Below, piece by piece: positions 23,417-32,801 of a stretch of DNA of 64,000 nucleotides (position 1 is the first letter of the stretch; each line of letters opens with the position of its first letter). Source of the DNA: Chara braunii (Eukaryota; Streptophyta; Charophyceae; Charales; Characeae); NCBI GenBank assembly GCA_003427395.1, contig BFEA01000240.1, forward strand, positions 219,088 through 283,087, read 5' to 3'. A program made the translations under genes and the position numbers. Under the pieces are notes generated by a model. That model worked only from the letters and a program-made list of their open reading frames with translations. It was not told the origin of the DNA and did not search any database.

Positions 23417-25853
23417 TAAGACAAGGAGACCCTATCGCGCCCTACCTCTTTCTAGTCATTATGGAGACACTTTCCGTCAATCTGAGACACAATAAGGATT
23501 TGACTCAGATCAAGATAGCGGATATACCTGAGGAGGCAGTGCCAATCTGTTCCCTTTTTGGTGACGACCTCACTATTATGGCAGAGGCGACATTACAAAA
23601 TATGGAGGAAATCCAGAGCCTTATGAATAGGTTTTGCAGAATGTCAGATATCGTTGTCAATTAGGGTCAAAAGACGGTAGGTTGGTGGCTACATCACCAA
23701 GGAGGTAGGCCCCCGAGAGGCCCCGTATTACTTGGTTTTCGCTTGATGACCTGCCAAGAATTATGGGAGCATTGGTTACGACTAAGGGTAAACCAGTCAC
23801 TAATGACGAATGGCTGGTAGGGCCGGCGCACAATAAGCTCGCAGGGTGAAACAACAAATACACTTCAATATTCGGGCGGACTTTGGTCATTAACAATGTA
23901 GTATGAGCCACCCTCTGGTATAAAGCCATACTATGGCCCATGAGCACCGGGGGCCTCAAGTCATTTAGACGACAACTGGCGGCCTTTTTATGGAGAGGAG
24001 ATAACAACAATCCCCATGCTATTAGTCGGGTAACATGGGATTCGGTAATTCAGCCAAAGACCGGAGGGGGGCTTGGAATTGTGGATCCGTCTACACAGTT
24101 TCAAGCCCTCCACTTTCATTGGCTCCGATATCTCATCTTCTCATCATCCTCTCCCTGGGTCTCTCTCACCTTGGCACAAATTGCAGCCCTAGCCCCCGAG
24201 GCCCCACCCGAGACCGACCCTTTAGTGTGGCTCGAAGACAGGAGCTGGAAGCTGCGTCTCCTACGAGTATGGAGGAAGCTTCCCCCTCCTGATCGCCCAA
24301 CACCAAATAGGTGGGATAAAATTTTCAGACAACCCCTGTTTGGTAATAGACTGATCATGGACTCTCTCGGTCGCATGGGATGTAGTTCAGACTCTCCATG
24401 GAAAGGTTGGGTGAAACACGGGGTTAGGAAGGTGGGGGACCTTTGGGACTTGAGTACAAGGAACTGGAAAAGTGCAGAAAGAATGTGTTCATGGTTGCGA
24501 TATTGTCATTTCACTGAGGACGCACTTAACAATCTCATTGACAATTTTCCCCTCCACTGGTACATCACCTTCCGGAAGGGTCCTCGTTTGGTAGAAGGAG
24601 ACTGGATGGGTTTCTCCAACTGCGAAAATCAAGTAGGGCAGGTTCACTTGGTAGACCAAACGTAGGTGCTAATCGAAGTCTTCTCCATTCAAAAGGAGGA
24701 TCAACTACGAGGGAGCAAACAACCCTTTATCTGGAAGGAAAAAATGGAAGTATATCGAGTCAGAATTATTAACGAAAGTAGAGGATGGAGAGCCTATCGA
24801 CCCATGACCCCAATTGAGGACCTCCCTTTCGACCCCGAGGAGTGACACTGGTCCTGGAATGATCCGAGAAACTCAGGAAATTCAAGCAGGGGGGGAAGGG
24901 CACGATCATTAACACTTGCTGGCTTAAAATCTAAGTCAGTATATCGAATGCTCAGACCTAAACGCAGCCTACGAGATACTATAGAAGATAGATGGTATCG
25001 CCATCTCAACGTGGATTGCGGCTTGCTAAAACCCATAAGGTGGTTTGCGGATTATGGAAAGAGGCCAGCAAAGATCTCCGCCCTACAATGGCAGATTGCA
25101 CACCGGTGCCTACCAACTAACGATTGGTTAATAGATCACTCCCATTTGGAACAGCACGGGCGAGCATTGCCTTGGTGTCACAGATGTCTCCAGGGCTACC
25201 CCAATAAAAAATGCTCCGAGACGATAGAGCACATCTTCCTTTAGTGTCCCGCGGCTGTCCTACTGTGGAGGTGGTGGGACAGGATTTGGCGACACATAGT
25301 ACCGGGCTCGACTTGGCCATGGGAATGGAGGGCCATACTTCTGGGACACTATCCCCAGATTCAAGGGAATACATTCAAAGAGAATATGTTCCGCCCGGGA
25401 AGGCTTGCTGTCCTGTGGGTTATATGGTGGCGAAGATGCATCCTGGAAATAGAGGGAGCAAGGGTAGAAGAGGGGGAAGTCACGGAGCAACTAAGACTTT
25501 TGGTTCAACACGAGATTACGGCCCAGTGGGGTGCGCTTAAGGAAAAACCAAGTCAGCTGCACACCAAAAGGGATATTGACAGGGTTATCTCGCAGTTCTG
25601 CGAGGATTGGTTGGGCGGGATGAGGGTAGGATGGGTAGCAAGGGTAACTTGGGCAGAGGATGGGCAGGATCATCGTCAGATGGAGGAAGGACTGCAGAGG
25701 GGACAACAGGCAGGAATAACAAGGGATTATCAGCTTCACTTTCGCGAATGGACAAAGATTGATCCCTGCAACCCGCTGCATCCTGCTCAGCACTTCGCAG
25801 ACCCTTTCCCCCCTCACCCTTTGTCTCTGGTGGTACCGTTCCCAAGAACCTGA
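23417..25853 (+). pseudogene. LINE ORF2 C-terminal two-thirds (RT to end)
   Basis: Starts in RT motif B. Motif C reads FGDD (CSLFGDDLTIM, about 23555) instead of FADD. There is a stop after DIVVN (about 23662). The thumb and connection region follows (23940-24665), then LQWQIAHRCLPTNDW, CHRC and ETIEHIF of the zinc-binding domain (25085-25240). The C-terminus ends at 25853. Four or more stops or frameshifts. Confidence 0.85.
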
Positions 25854-26451
25854 GCAGCGCACTGGAGGCCATCTTGTTTCTCCGGAAATTCCCTTTTTGC
25901 TCGTTTCATTGTGATGATGTATGGGACGCTGGACCCGGTTTCCAGCAGGGACTGCTTTTCCTTGGTTTTTCTCTCAGTATGCCTTGACCCAAGTTTTTTT
26001 CCCAAAAAAGGGCCAATGTGACTAGAAGTGTGCGACCCTCTCAGCACGGTTGTATGGATGGGACGCTGGACCCGGTTTCCAGCAGGGGCTGCTTCTCTTA
26101 CTATGTTGATTACTACAGGTGCCAATGAAGGTAGCGGGTGGATGGCTGGAGCTCGGGTTTGGAGGGGGACCTCACTGGTGGCCCCCAGTGGCTCTCCCCC
26201 CATCACCAGTGCAGGCCTTAGGTTAGCTAGGGAAGAGAAGATTGGATGGGACGCTGGACCCGGTTTCCAGCCCAGTGGCACCATGGCCTAAGATGTTAGA
26301 CTCCAATCGACTCAAGGATGCATCTATGGGACACTGGACCCGGTTTCCAGCAGGTGATGCTCCCCACCAATAGATGGAGCGGCTCACTAGGCAAAGCCTC
26401 AATCCCGGTGGTTCTCCTACCACCACTGGGATAGAGGCCTTGCACAAGGGC

Positions 26452-26454
<3 letters not shown>
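25854..26454 (+). repeat. LINE 3' UTR with four terminal stem-loop units and type-I hairpin
   Basis: GGGACGCTGGACCCGGTTTC begins at 25923, 26060 and 26248, and with one change at 26328. Each contains the GCTGGA/TCCAGC hairpin (ACTGGA in the last). Only the last is followed by the full tail: TCCCCACCAATAGATGGAG, CCTCAATCCCGG...CCACTGGGATAGAGG, and GGCCTTGCACAAGGGCC. The repeats may be spare copies of an RT-recognition signal. Confidence 0.9.
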
Positions 26455-26489
<35 letters not shown>

Positions 26490-26494
26490 AAAAA

Positions 26495-26695
26495 AAGGAC
26501 TGCTCTCACCCGTGTTCTTACTGTGAGATGATCCTACCTAGGAAGAGAGCGACGCTGGAACATTGGCTCCTTGACTGTCCCATGGTGGTGCGCCTCTGGA
26601 GATGGTGTGATGCCGTCTGTCACTACCTCACAGGACACCACCTACCCTGGATTGTGCAGTCCCTCCTATTTGGAGAGGACCCGCAAGAACAAACA

Positions 26696-26698
<3 letters not shown>
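26495..26698 (+). pseudogene. Family-B LINE ORF2 fragment, right part
   Basis: Continues the family-B protein broken at 23413: CSYC, then RATLEHWLLDCPMV and RLWRW, matching RATLEHCLLGCPMV and MWRWW of the full-length element at 31949-42678. These are the zinc ligands of the C-terminal zf-RVT-type domain. Truncated at 26698 by a T-run. Confidence 0.85.
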
Positions 26699-26733
<35 letters not shown>

Positions 26734-26734
26734 N

Positions 26735-26772
<38 letters not shown>
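26699..26772. repeat. Poly-T tract with one N
   Basis: About 73 T with an N near the middle, probably the poly-A tail of one or two minus-strand retrocopies lying to the right. Its exact length is an assembly uncertainty. Confidence 0.9.
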
Positions 26773-27480
26773 CGTACATAAAAGTATAAAAGTTTGAGAA
26801 ACCGAGGCCATGACAGAAATTCAGGCAAAGTTCAGAAACGACTCAGAGGTCGCCTTTCACACTTTACTTTTTTCACTCCATTTGCCTCCCTATCTTGATG
26901 GTGGCTTGGCGCATGAGATGCTCCCACGAAAGGGGCCAGGGGCCTGGACCCACTAGCGAAGTATTCTACGATGTGTGACGCAATTGTATGTTTTTTTGGA
27001 AAATACAAAGTGATCTTTTATTTGCATGAATGGATCCTTTTCTGATTTAAAATGAATTGAAATAGCACATAAAAGTATGAAGAACAGCTGTGCCCCCGAA
27101 TTCGTAGGTTGGTACGATCTCCTTCACGCAAGTCTTCATAGTGATGTACCGTGGCAATAAAATGTGTCCACGAACACAGCCACGAGGATGAACAAGTAAT
27201 GGCTATAGGGATACATTCATCCCCATGTATCTCATGATGCCTCTAACGGGCCATCCGACGGACGCGGAAGCTTTCCTGTCAGATCCACCACGACATCTGA
27301 ATTTCACATTTCAAGTTCTATTTCTCAGAGCCAAAAAAAAAAACGAAGTCTGGAAATCAACCTCCCCCCTTTAGAGCCCGTAAAATCCAGACTTCCCGCC
27401 CACGCAAAGCCACGAGCTATCATGTCCAAGTTAGTCCAACTTTGTTTGTTTTTTTTCTTCCACGCATCTCATTGGACGGG
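26773..27480 (-). other. Unidentified minus-strand retrocopy or 3' UTR-like sequence
   Basis: No domain recognised. On the minus strand, AATAAAAGATCACTTTGT is followed within about 20 nt by an A-run (about 27024 down to 26988), resembling a processed transcript end. The stretch at 26946-26975 is an inverted copy of 27597-27637. Confidence 0.3.
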
Positions 27481-27521
27481 AGGTGGGCATCTTTACAGTC
27501 CCCGCTCGGAAACTACCAGGC

Positions 27522-27990
27522 CGTCGAGATCCGATCTATTCGACGGCCGTACTGTGTCACTCAAGGCCACACGTGATCGAAATCCTGAACGAAGTGGTAG
27601 AATACTTCGCTAATGGGTCCAGGCCCCAGGATACCTTCAGCTTTCCGCAGGCCAGGGCAGTCAATGATGAAATAACTGCACAAACACACCAAGCCTGGAA
27701 GACAATTCACACCACATTCGCACATGAACAAGATGCAGCCCAAAGGTCACAAATACTAAACAAATTCTCTGACACATGGCTTCACCCGCATAACAGACTG
27801 TGCTCTCTAGATGCACAACACAGACTGCAGTGGCAACCCTGACTCACGTCCGAGGACTGGTGGGAATTCCTGCCCTCCCAAAACTTCAAATTTCAGTTCC
27901 AGCCAACCAACTTCACTATGATCCTTGGGGAACCCAAGGAACTACCCCAGGCCCACATCGATGCCCCTCCCCAGCCCCCCCCATGACCCC
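27522..27990 (+). pseudogene. LINE ORF2 C-terminal fragment (family-B-like)
   Basis: Reads FSFPQARAVNDEITAQ, FSDTWLHP and LQWQP, paralleling TFAAPQAKEQLSQYL, FTEDWLGP and LQWKNW at the end of the family-B ORF2. It has a stop at about 27841 and continues for about 40 codons. Diverged enough to be a third subfamily. Confidence 0.65.
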
Positions 27991-28009
27991 CCCTAGAGGG
28001 GGGTCGTTC

Positions 28010-28117
28010 TAGCCTCTGCCGCTGCAAGTCATAGAGGCTGCGTTGCAGTGGGACCAGAAAATCATCAATTTCCTGCGTTTGTTCCTGTCGCATGCGATCC
28101 GTTTTGCCTGGATTCAT
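28010..28117 (-). pseudogene. Short LINE ORF2 fragment (linker before RT)
   Basis: Reads EIDDFLVPLQRSLYDLQRQR, matching EIDEFLLPLTRTLTDQQK of the family-A copy at 50456-59981, the linker between endonuclease and RT. An isolated fragment. Confidence 0.55.
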
Positions 28118-28760
28118 GTGCTGCGAAAATGCACCTGGGGCCAGGTCCCACTAGCAAAGAGGATTGGATTGAACACCTGAATCTGGACTTGTTTGTGGAA
28201 AGGTGCAGAATGTCGAGATTGAACTCCTTTTCGGCATCTCTGCCTAGAACTGATACCACGCTCGGGCGTGGGGGCGCAGCCAGGTCGGGGGCGGACTGGC
28301 GACTAACCTACGAGAACCCCAAAACACGGCCGCATTCAGGCATTGAGGGAACCCATCGCCCCTACTGGACCTTGTCCCCTACGCAACAACGGAAAAAAAA
28401 ATGGACAATTTGTGAGACAGCCCTATAAGTTGAGCTATATGCCAAAATGCAGCTAAAAGATCTGGGTAGACCGGAACACGCTGCTGACACAACCTGTCAT
28501 CTTTGCAAAATACCCCCATCGAAAGTTTCCTCAGCGCCCGAATCTAGACGCTTTTGTGGAGATGTGCAGAAAGTCGCAACCCCCCTAAGCGCAGCCATAC
28601 CTGGCTGCGAACACGCCCAGATTCAGGATCTTAATCCAATCCCCGTTGCTAGTGGGACCATGCTCCTGGGTACTTTCTGAGAGTTGCGGCAGCATGCACG
28701 CCGCGACTCTGAAAAACATGGCTGGGAAACGTACTGCTGGTTTGATCTACTTTGATGTAC
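28118..28760. repeat. Cluster of inverted and direct repeats (palindromic tract)
   Basis: CCAGGTCCCACTAGCAAAGA (about 28141) matches in reverse the segment near 28637-28660 (CGTTGCTAGTGGGACC). CTGAATCTGGACTTGTTTGT (about 28180) recurs directly as CCGAATCTAGACGCTTTTGT (about 28539) and inverted near 28615. Small hairpins GCAGCC/GGCTGC (28592) and GAGTTGCGGC/GCCGCGACTC (about 28680) lie inside. Element type unknown. Confidence 0.5.
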
Positions 28761-29720
28761 CAAATTAGCAATAAAGATTTTTCAAGCATCAAGATGGTGC
28801 CATTCTCGTAATGTAAGCACCAGTTATAATCCATTATGAGGGAATCAAACGGCCTTTTTTTTTTTTTTTTTTTTTCGCAATTGCCTATGTTTTTGCATGC
28901 GGGCTTGAATACTTACTCCGTCTGGCAAGTGGCGCAGTTGAAAAGGGCTGTGAGGGTGTTTCTGGAAGCACGTGCAAAAATAGGGTGATACTAAAAAGGG
29001 TTTAGGAGCCACACTGCCTTTAAAAAAAATAATAATAAAAAAAAAAAACTGAAATGGGTGCTGCACTGCTACATGAACGGAGGGATAAAAAAAAAGGAAG
29101 GTTGCTGTAGCCACACGGAGAGGGGGGAAAACACAGAGAAAAAAAATATTCAGCTATGAAGAGTTCCCCCTTATTTGGGTACAAAAGGGGTGGCATTAAA
29201 GCACCGGTACTGTTGCTGTAATGACTGGTGGCGGGGTGATATTAAAGCACCAGTACTAGTTCTGGGAAACGGTCGGCCATCAGCCACTTTTTCTATGCAC
29301 CGGCCTTCCTGGACCGGGTCAAATACATAAATGATGGAAAAAAAAAATTAAAAAAAAAATGATGGAAAAACCGTCGGAGCTCCAGAGAGAGGTCCAAGGT
29401 ACTTGTGGTTGGACAACCCAAATTTGGGGAAGAATGTGGATGCAGAGTGCTTGGTTCACAAGGAGGGTCGTAATTATGCCAAGGCAGCTATGGGGAAAGG
29501 GGTCATATCAATCTCTCTACTGATCAGGAATGAGTAAATCCTGGACCGCACTGCACCACTAGCCAAATGCGAAAACTGGTGGTGTATTGTTCTAGATTTT
29601 ATGCAAAAATACACTCCCAATAATCACCTACACTTCCATTCATCTACTACAGCTCTCCGGGGTATAAAAACTCCTTAAAGTTTGCTATACTGGTGGTTCT
29701 TTCAGAAGAGTACAGTTGAA
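28761..29720. other. No recognisable gene; poly-T and A-rich tracts
   Basis: Poly-T at about 28855-28875 and A-rich runs near 29022-29048, 29090 and 29337-29360. TTAAAGCACCRGTACT occurs at about 29196 and 29251. No domain recognised on either strand. Confidence 0.5.
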
Positions 29721-29738
29721 GTGTGTGTATCTGTGTGT

Positions 29739-29814
<76 letters not shown>

Positions 29815-29955
29815 ACATGTGAGAGAGAGGAGGTGTCCATAAGGCGTTTCTCTGTATGTGTGTGAAAGAGAGGAGATGCTTAAAGTTTTGTGTGTGAGAA
29901 AGAGATACAGGTGTTACTAGATTTTTTTTTTTTTTTTTTTTTTTNTTTTTTTTTG
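29721..29955. repeat. (GT)n microsatellite and poly-T
   Basis: GT repeats span 29721-29812 almost without interruption. A poly-T with one N follows at about 29922-29954. Open frames here are repeat translations. Confidence 0.95.
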
Positions 29956-30013
29956 TTACTAGATGTATGTTGTCATGATTGCTATACACAACTCCACAAA
30001 AAAGCATGACTAT

Positions 30014-30135
30014 GGGCCTCGCTGCACTACTCTCGAAATGTGCAAAACGAGAGTGAATCTTCCGCTAGAATATGGACAGATACACGGCCATGATTTTTGT
30101 CTTTTGTGCATTTCAAGAGTAGTGCAGTGAGGCCC
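30014..30135. mobile_element. 122-bp MITE-like element with TAT target duplication
   Basis: GGGCCTCGCTGCACTACTCT at 30014 onward is mirrored by the reverse complement ending at 30135, with about 34-bp terminal inverted repeats and only a few mismatches. Both ends are flanked by TAT (30011-30013 and 30136-30138). It has no coding capacity. GGGCC-type ends with a 3-bp duplication suggest a PIF/Harbinger-like MITE, but TAT is not the usual TWA, so the superfamily is uncertain. Confidence 0.8.
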
Positions 30136-30189
30136 TATGCCAGACTGTTTTGTTGAACTTTCCCCAACTAGTCATGTGCTACCAGATGT

Positions 30190-30206
30190 GTGTGTGTGTG
30201 TGTATG

Positions 30207-30284
<78 letters not shown>

Positions 30285-30325
30285 TGGAGGGAGGGAGGGA
30301 GGGAGGGAGGGAGGGAGGGGGGTTG
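30190..30325. repeat. (GT)n, (GA)n and (GGGA)n simple repeats
   Basis: GT run at 30189-30204, GA run at 30209-30281, GGGA run at about 30286-30318. The overlapping open frames with Arg/Glu or Leu/Ser repeats on both strands are artefacts of this tract. Confidence 0.95.
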
Positions 30326-31100
30326 TGGCAAGGGGAAGGAGGGCCAAGGAGGGAGGGCTGGGAGAAATGGACAGGTACACCGACAAGGGAGACGAGGGAA
30401 GACAACCGACAAATGGGCACTGTAGAAAGGTGCAATATAAGATTATCATGAGAACAAAAAAAGCTAAGAATATCGAGCGACAAATAACATACCCAGTGGC
30501 AGTTGGTGACCATCTGAGTGTCTTTTCTTTGTCTTTCTGTTTGGGCACTGGCTGAGTGCATACTCACATGATCTCTCCAACTGAACATGACCTCGTTGAG
30601 AGCCAGATGCATTTAAGGAAGTCCGCGCGTTAGTATGACCCCCCTTCCCCCCCCCAAAAAAAAACAGCATGTGCCCAGCAGAAGAACCTTAGCTCCCCCA
30701 GATGGGGTACAGTTTTGGAAAAAAGGTGCAGTTGCACCTTTTTTATTTTTTAGCAAAATCCTGGCGGTTGCACCTAAAGAGAGACGGCATGATAAGATGA
30801 TGAATGGTAAATAAGGTAAATAAAGCTTGATGAACGGTAAATAAGGTAAATAAAGGTACTACTATATACTTGATCTATGGTTATGGGAATGCATCTGGAA
30901 GCCTGTAAGGATGAACACATTAAGGGAAGTATTGTTATGAGAATGCCCTAATGGGCATGCCAAAACAAGGAGGTTTTTATTGCTCCATTTCAAATGGGCA
31001 CCAACATCCAACTGGAAAGATGGGACTCCCGTGGATACGGTTGGACTTCCCTGGATGCATATAGCTGCCACTACGACCACATTCCCTGCAAACTTCCAGG
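30326..31100. other. No recognisable gene
   Basis: Unannotated sequence. GGTAAATAAGGTAAATAAAG is nearly repeated at about 30806 and 30837. No domain recognised. Confidence 0.5.
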
Positions 31101-31109
31101 TGTCAGTTT

Positions 31110-31250
31110 TTTTGTTTTCTTTGTTTGCTTTTTTGAACTGCGTGTCAGGGGGCGATAAGCGCAGCCTCCTGAAGTGGGGCTCCCTGGTCTAAGGCTCCAT
31201 CTATTGGTGCGGAGCTGCACCTGCTGGAAACCGTGTCGAGCGTCGCTCGT
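31110..31250 (-). repeat. LINE 3' terminal module copy (type-II hairpin)
   Basis: In reverse orientation: a T-rich tract, hairpin TCAGGGGGC...GCCTCCTGA with loop GATAAGCGCA (about 31147-31174), then TCCATCTATTGGTGCGGAGC and the degraded terminal stem (GCTGGAAACCGTGTCGAGC). The loop matches the conserved loop of other copies while the stem sequence does not. Confidence 0.75.
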
Positions 31251-31347
31251 GATACACGGAACTCAGCGATGACTGTGGGGTGTGCGAAAAGTCAGATATA
31301 GCAGCAGATTGCCTCTCCGTCTCGTCCTTATCTGCCCTGCCATTTGC

Positions 31348-31464
31348 GATAACCCTCTATCCTGGCGGTGGTAAGAGAACCGCCAGAAATTGAGGCCTTA
31401 TCTGTCAGGCTGCTCTATCGATTGGTGGGGAGCGGCACCTGCTGGAAACCGGGTCCAGCGTCCC
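31348..31464 (-). repeat. LINE 3' terminal module copy (type-I hairpin)
   Basis: Hairpin CCTCTATCCTGGCGG...CCGCCAGAAATTGAGG with loop GGTAAGAGAA, spacer CGATTGGTGGGGAGC, and stem-loop GCTGGAAACCGGGTCCAGC (31441-31459). The stem carries CTGGCGG/CCGCCAG where other type-I copies carry CTGGTGG/CCACCA, a paired change. Confidence 0.8.
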
Positions 31465-31605
31465 ATTGATACATCTTGTAACACACCGATTGCTGTTTGT
31501 TTTTCACTGGGGCTGTGGTCATTATTGTCTCAGCCCGGGGCTCCGTTGTCCCATGGAGCTGCTAGTAGTGTCACCCTTCCCTTCTTGGAGCACCCCTTCT
31601 CCATC

Positions 31606-31746
31606 TTTTTTTTTTTTTTTTTTTTTTTTTTTCCCCTGCGTCGAAGGCTCTATCTATTGGTGGGGAGCTGCACCTGCTGGAAATCGGGTCCAGCGTCCCT
31701 GAACAATCATGTGAATGTATCTGCTGGAAATCAGGTCCAGCGTCCC
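31606..31746 (-). repeat. LINE 3' terminal module copy with two stem-loops
   Basis: Poly-T (31606-31632, the tail in reverse), the spacer CTATCTATTGGTGGGGAGC, stem-loop at 31676-31694 and a second at 31723-31741 (loop changed to AATCAGG). The variable hairpin is missing: the poly-T abuts CCCCTGCGTCGAAGGC. Confidence 0.8.
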
Positions 31747-31946
31747 TATGCAGCGATGTGTTGATGACTCCACCTACCTATTGTATGCACTTTTGGACAA
31801 TATATGTCAGATGATGAGACAGCCCTATCCATCTGACCAACGGTATCTCCAAAACAAACAATTGAGACCAATCTAATCAATCAGACGAAACCCTAACGTT
31901 GATGTAGTGTGTATGACGTATTGAGGTGGAACTCAAAGCCATCTTT

Positions 31947-31948
<2 letters not shown>

Positions 31949-31985
<37 letters not shown>

Positions 31986-32801
31986 GAAAAACCCTTTGAA
32001 ACCCCGCTATCCCGGCTGTGGTGAGAGAACCACCAGGATTGAGGGTTTCCCCGTTGGGCCGCTCCATCTATTGGTGGGGAGCAACACCTGCTGAGAACTG
32101 GGCTCAGCGTCCCTCATAAACAGACATGTGGCATTAAATGTACATTTTGTTCGACTGGGCTGGGAAAACTTTGTATTCTCTACAGTGGGGAATCCCGAAT
32201 TTTCCTGGGCTGCCACTATTGCCCACCCAATTACGGGAAACCCATTATCAACAATTATACCAACCCTGATTAGCAGCCCCCCTTGGTATTAAGTAGCAAA
32301 GTGCCAACAGTTTGCAGCACTACCTGTTTTAAACCCTGCTTAAACCCCGTTTAAACCCCGTTTAAACCCTCTTTGAACCCTTTGCCATTTTATCTAAATA
32401 ACAAGACCTTCCCAACTATCAGATAGTGGCCCCAATGTAAGCACAGAGGTCCCGTGGTTCGTGCATAGGCTGTATGAGATCCAGTTGTCCCCCATCTCCC
32501 CCTTCTCCCCCTTCCCTCAGTCCCCAGGCTGTGCACCCATTCCCGCACCAATCCATCGCCCTTCTCCCCCTTCTCCCCCTTCTCTCGGTCCCCAGCCTGT
32601 GTGCTCGTTCACGCGCCAGCAATCCTTGCTCGGAAACTGTCGATTTGGGCCCCTTGCGTATGAACGTCCTTCAATCCATCTGCTGCCGACTTCAGAGCTG
32701 ATGGGAAAGTGACCATGTTCGTCTTTGCAGCACCACATCTCCCCAGCATTCTTGCCCCAATGTTCAGCCTTCAGACATCTGATGGTATCCGATTGAAGTA
32801 T
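31949..32801 (-). repeat. Family-B LINE 3' UTR with terminal module
   Basis: From the ORF2 stop toward poly-A: two diverged copies of a GGGGAGAAGG-rich unit with GGCTGGGGAC (about 32430-32605), short GTTTAAACGGG tandem units (32328-32385), then stem-loop GCTGAGCCCAGTTCTCAGC (32090-32108), CACCAATAGATGGAG, the type-I hairpin with loop GGTGAGAGAACC (about 32005-32045), and poly-A. The stem GCTGAG/CTCAGC differs from the usual GCTGGA/TCCAGC by paired changes. Confidence 0.85.

Larger units (their letters stand above)
23414..26487 (+). mobile_element. Family-A LINE copy 4, 5'-truncated, nested in family B
   Basis: Begins inside RT motif B (VRQGDPIAP, about 23417) and ends with poly-A at 26455-26487. 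It sits exactly where a family-B ORF2 copy is split between DLEL and the CSYC region, so it inserted into that older element. The 3' UTR is unusual in carrying the terminal stem-loop four times (25928, 26065, 26253, 26333) before the final spacer and the type-I hairpin (26399-26440). No clear target-site duplication was found. Confidence 0.85.

Noticed and set aside
29702-30007. Thr-His repeat open frame
   Set aside because: It translates the (GT)n microsatellite and crosses a poly-T with an N.
30137-30612. Several overlapping open frames with Arg-Glu or Ser-Leu repeats
   Set aside because: They translate the (GA)n and (GGGA)n tracts.
32328-32388. TTTAAACCCCG repeats as a telomere-like tract
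   Set aside because: The unit is not the plant telomere repeat (TTTAGGG), there are only three or four copies, and it lies in a LINE 3' UTR.
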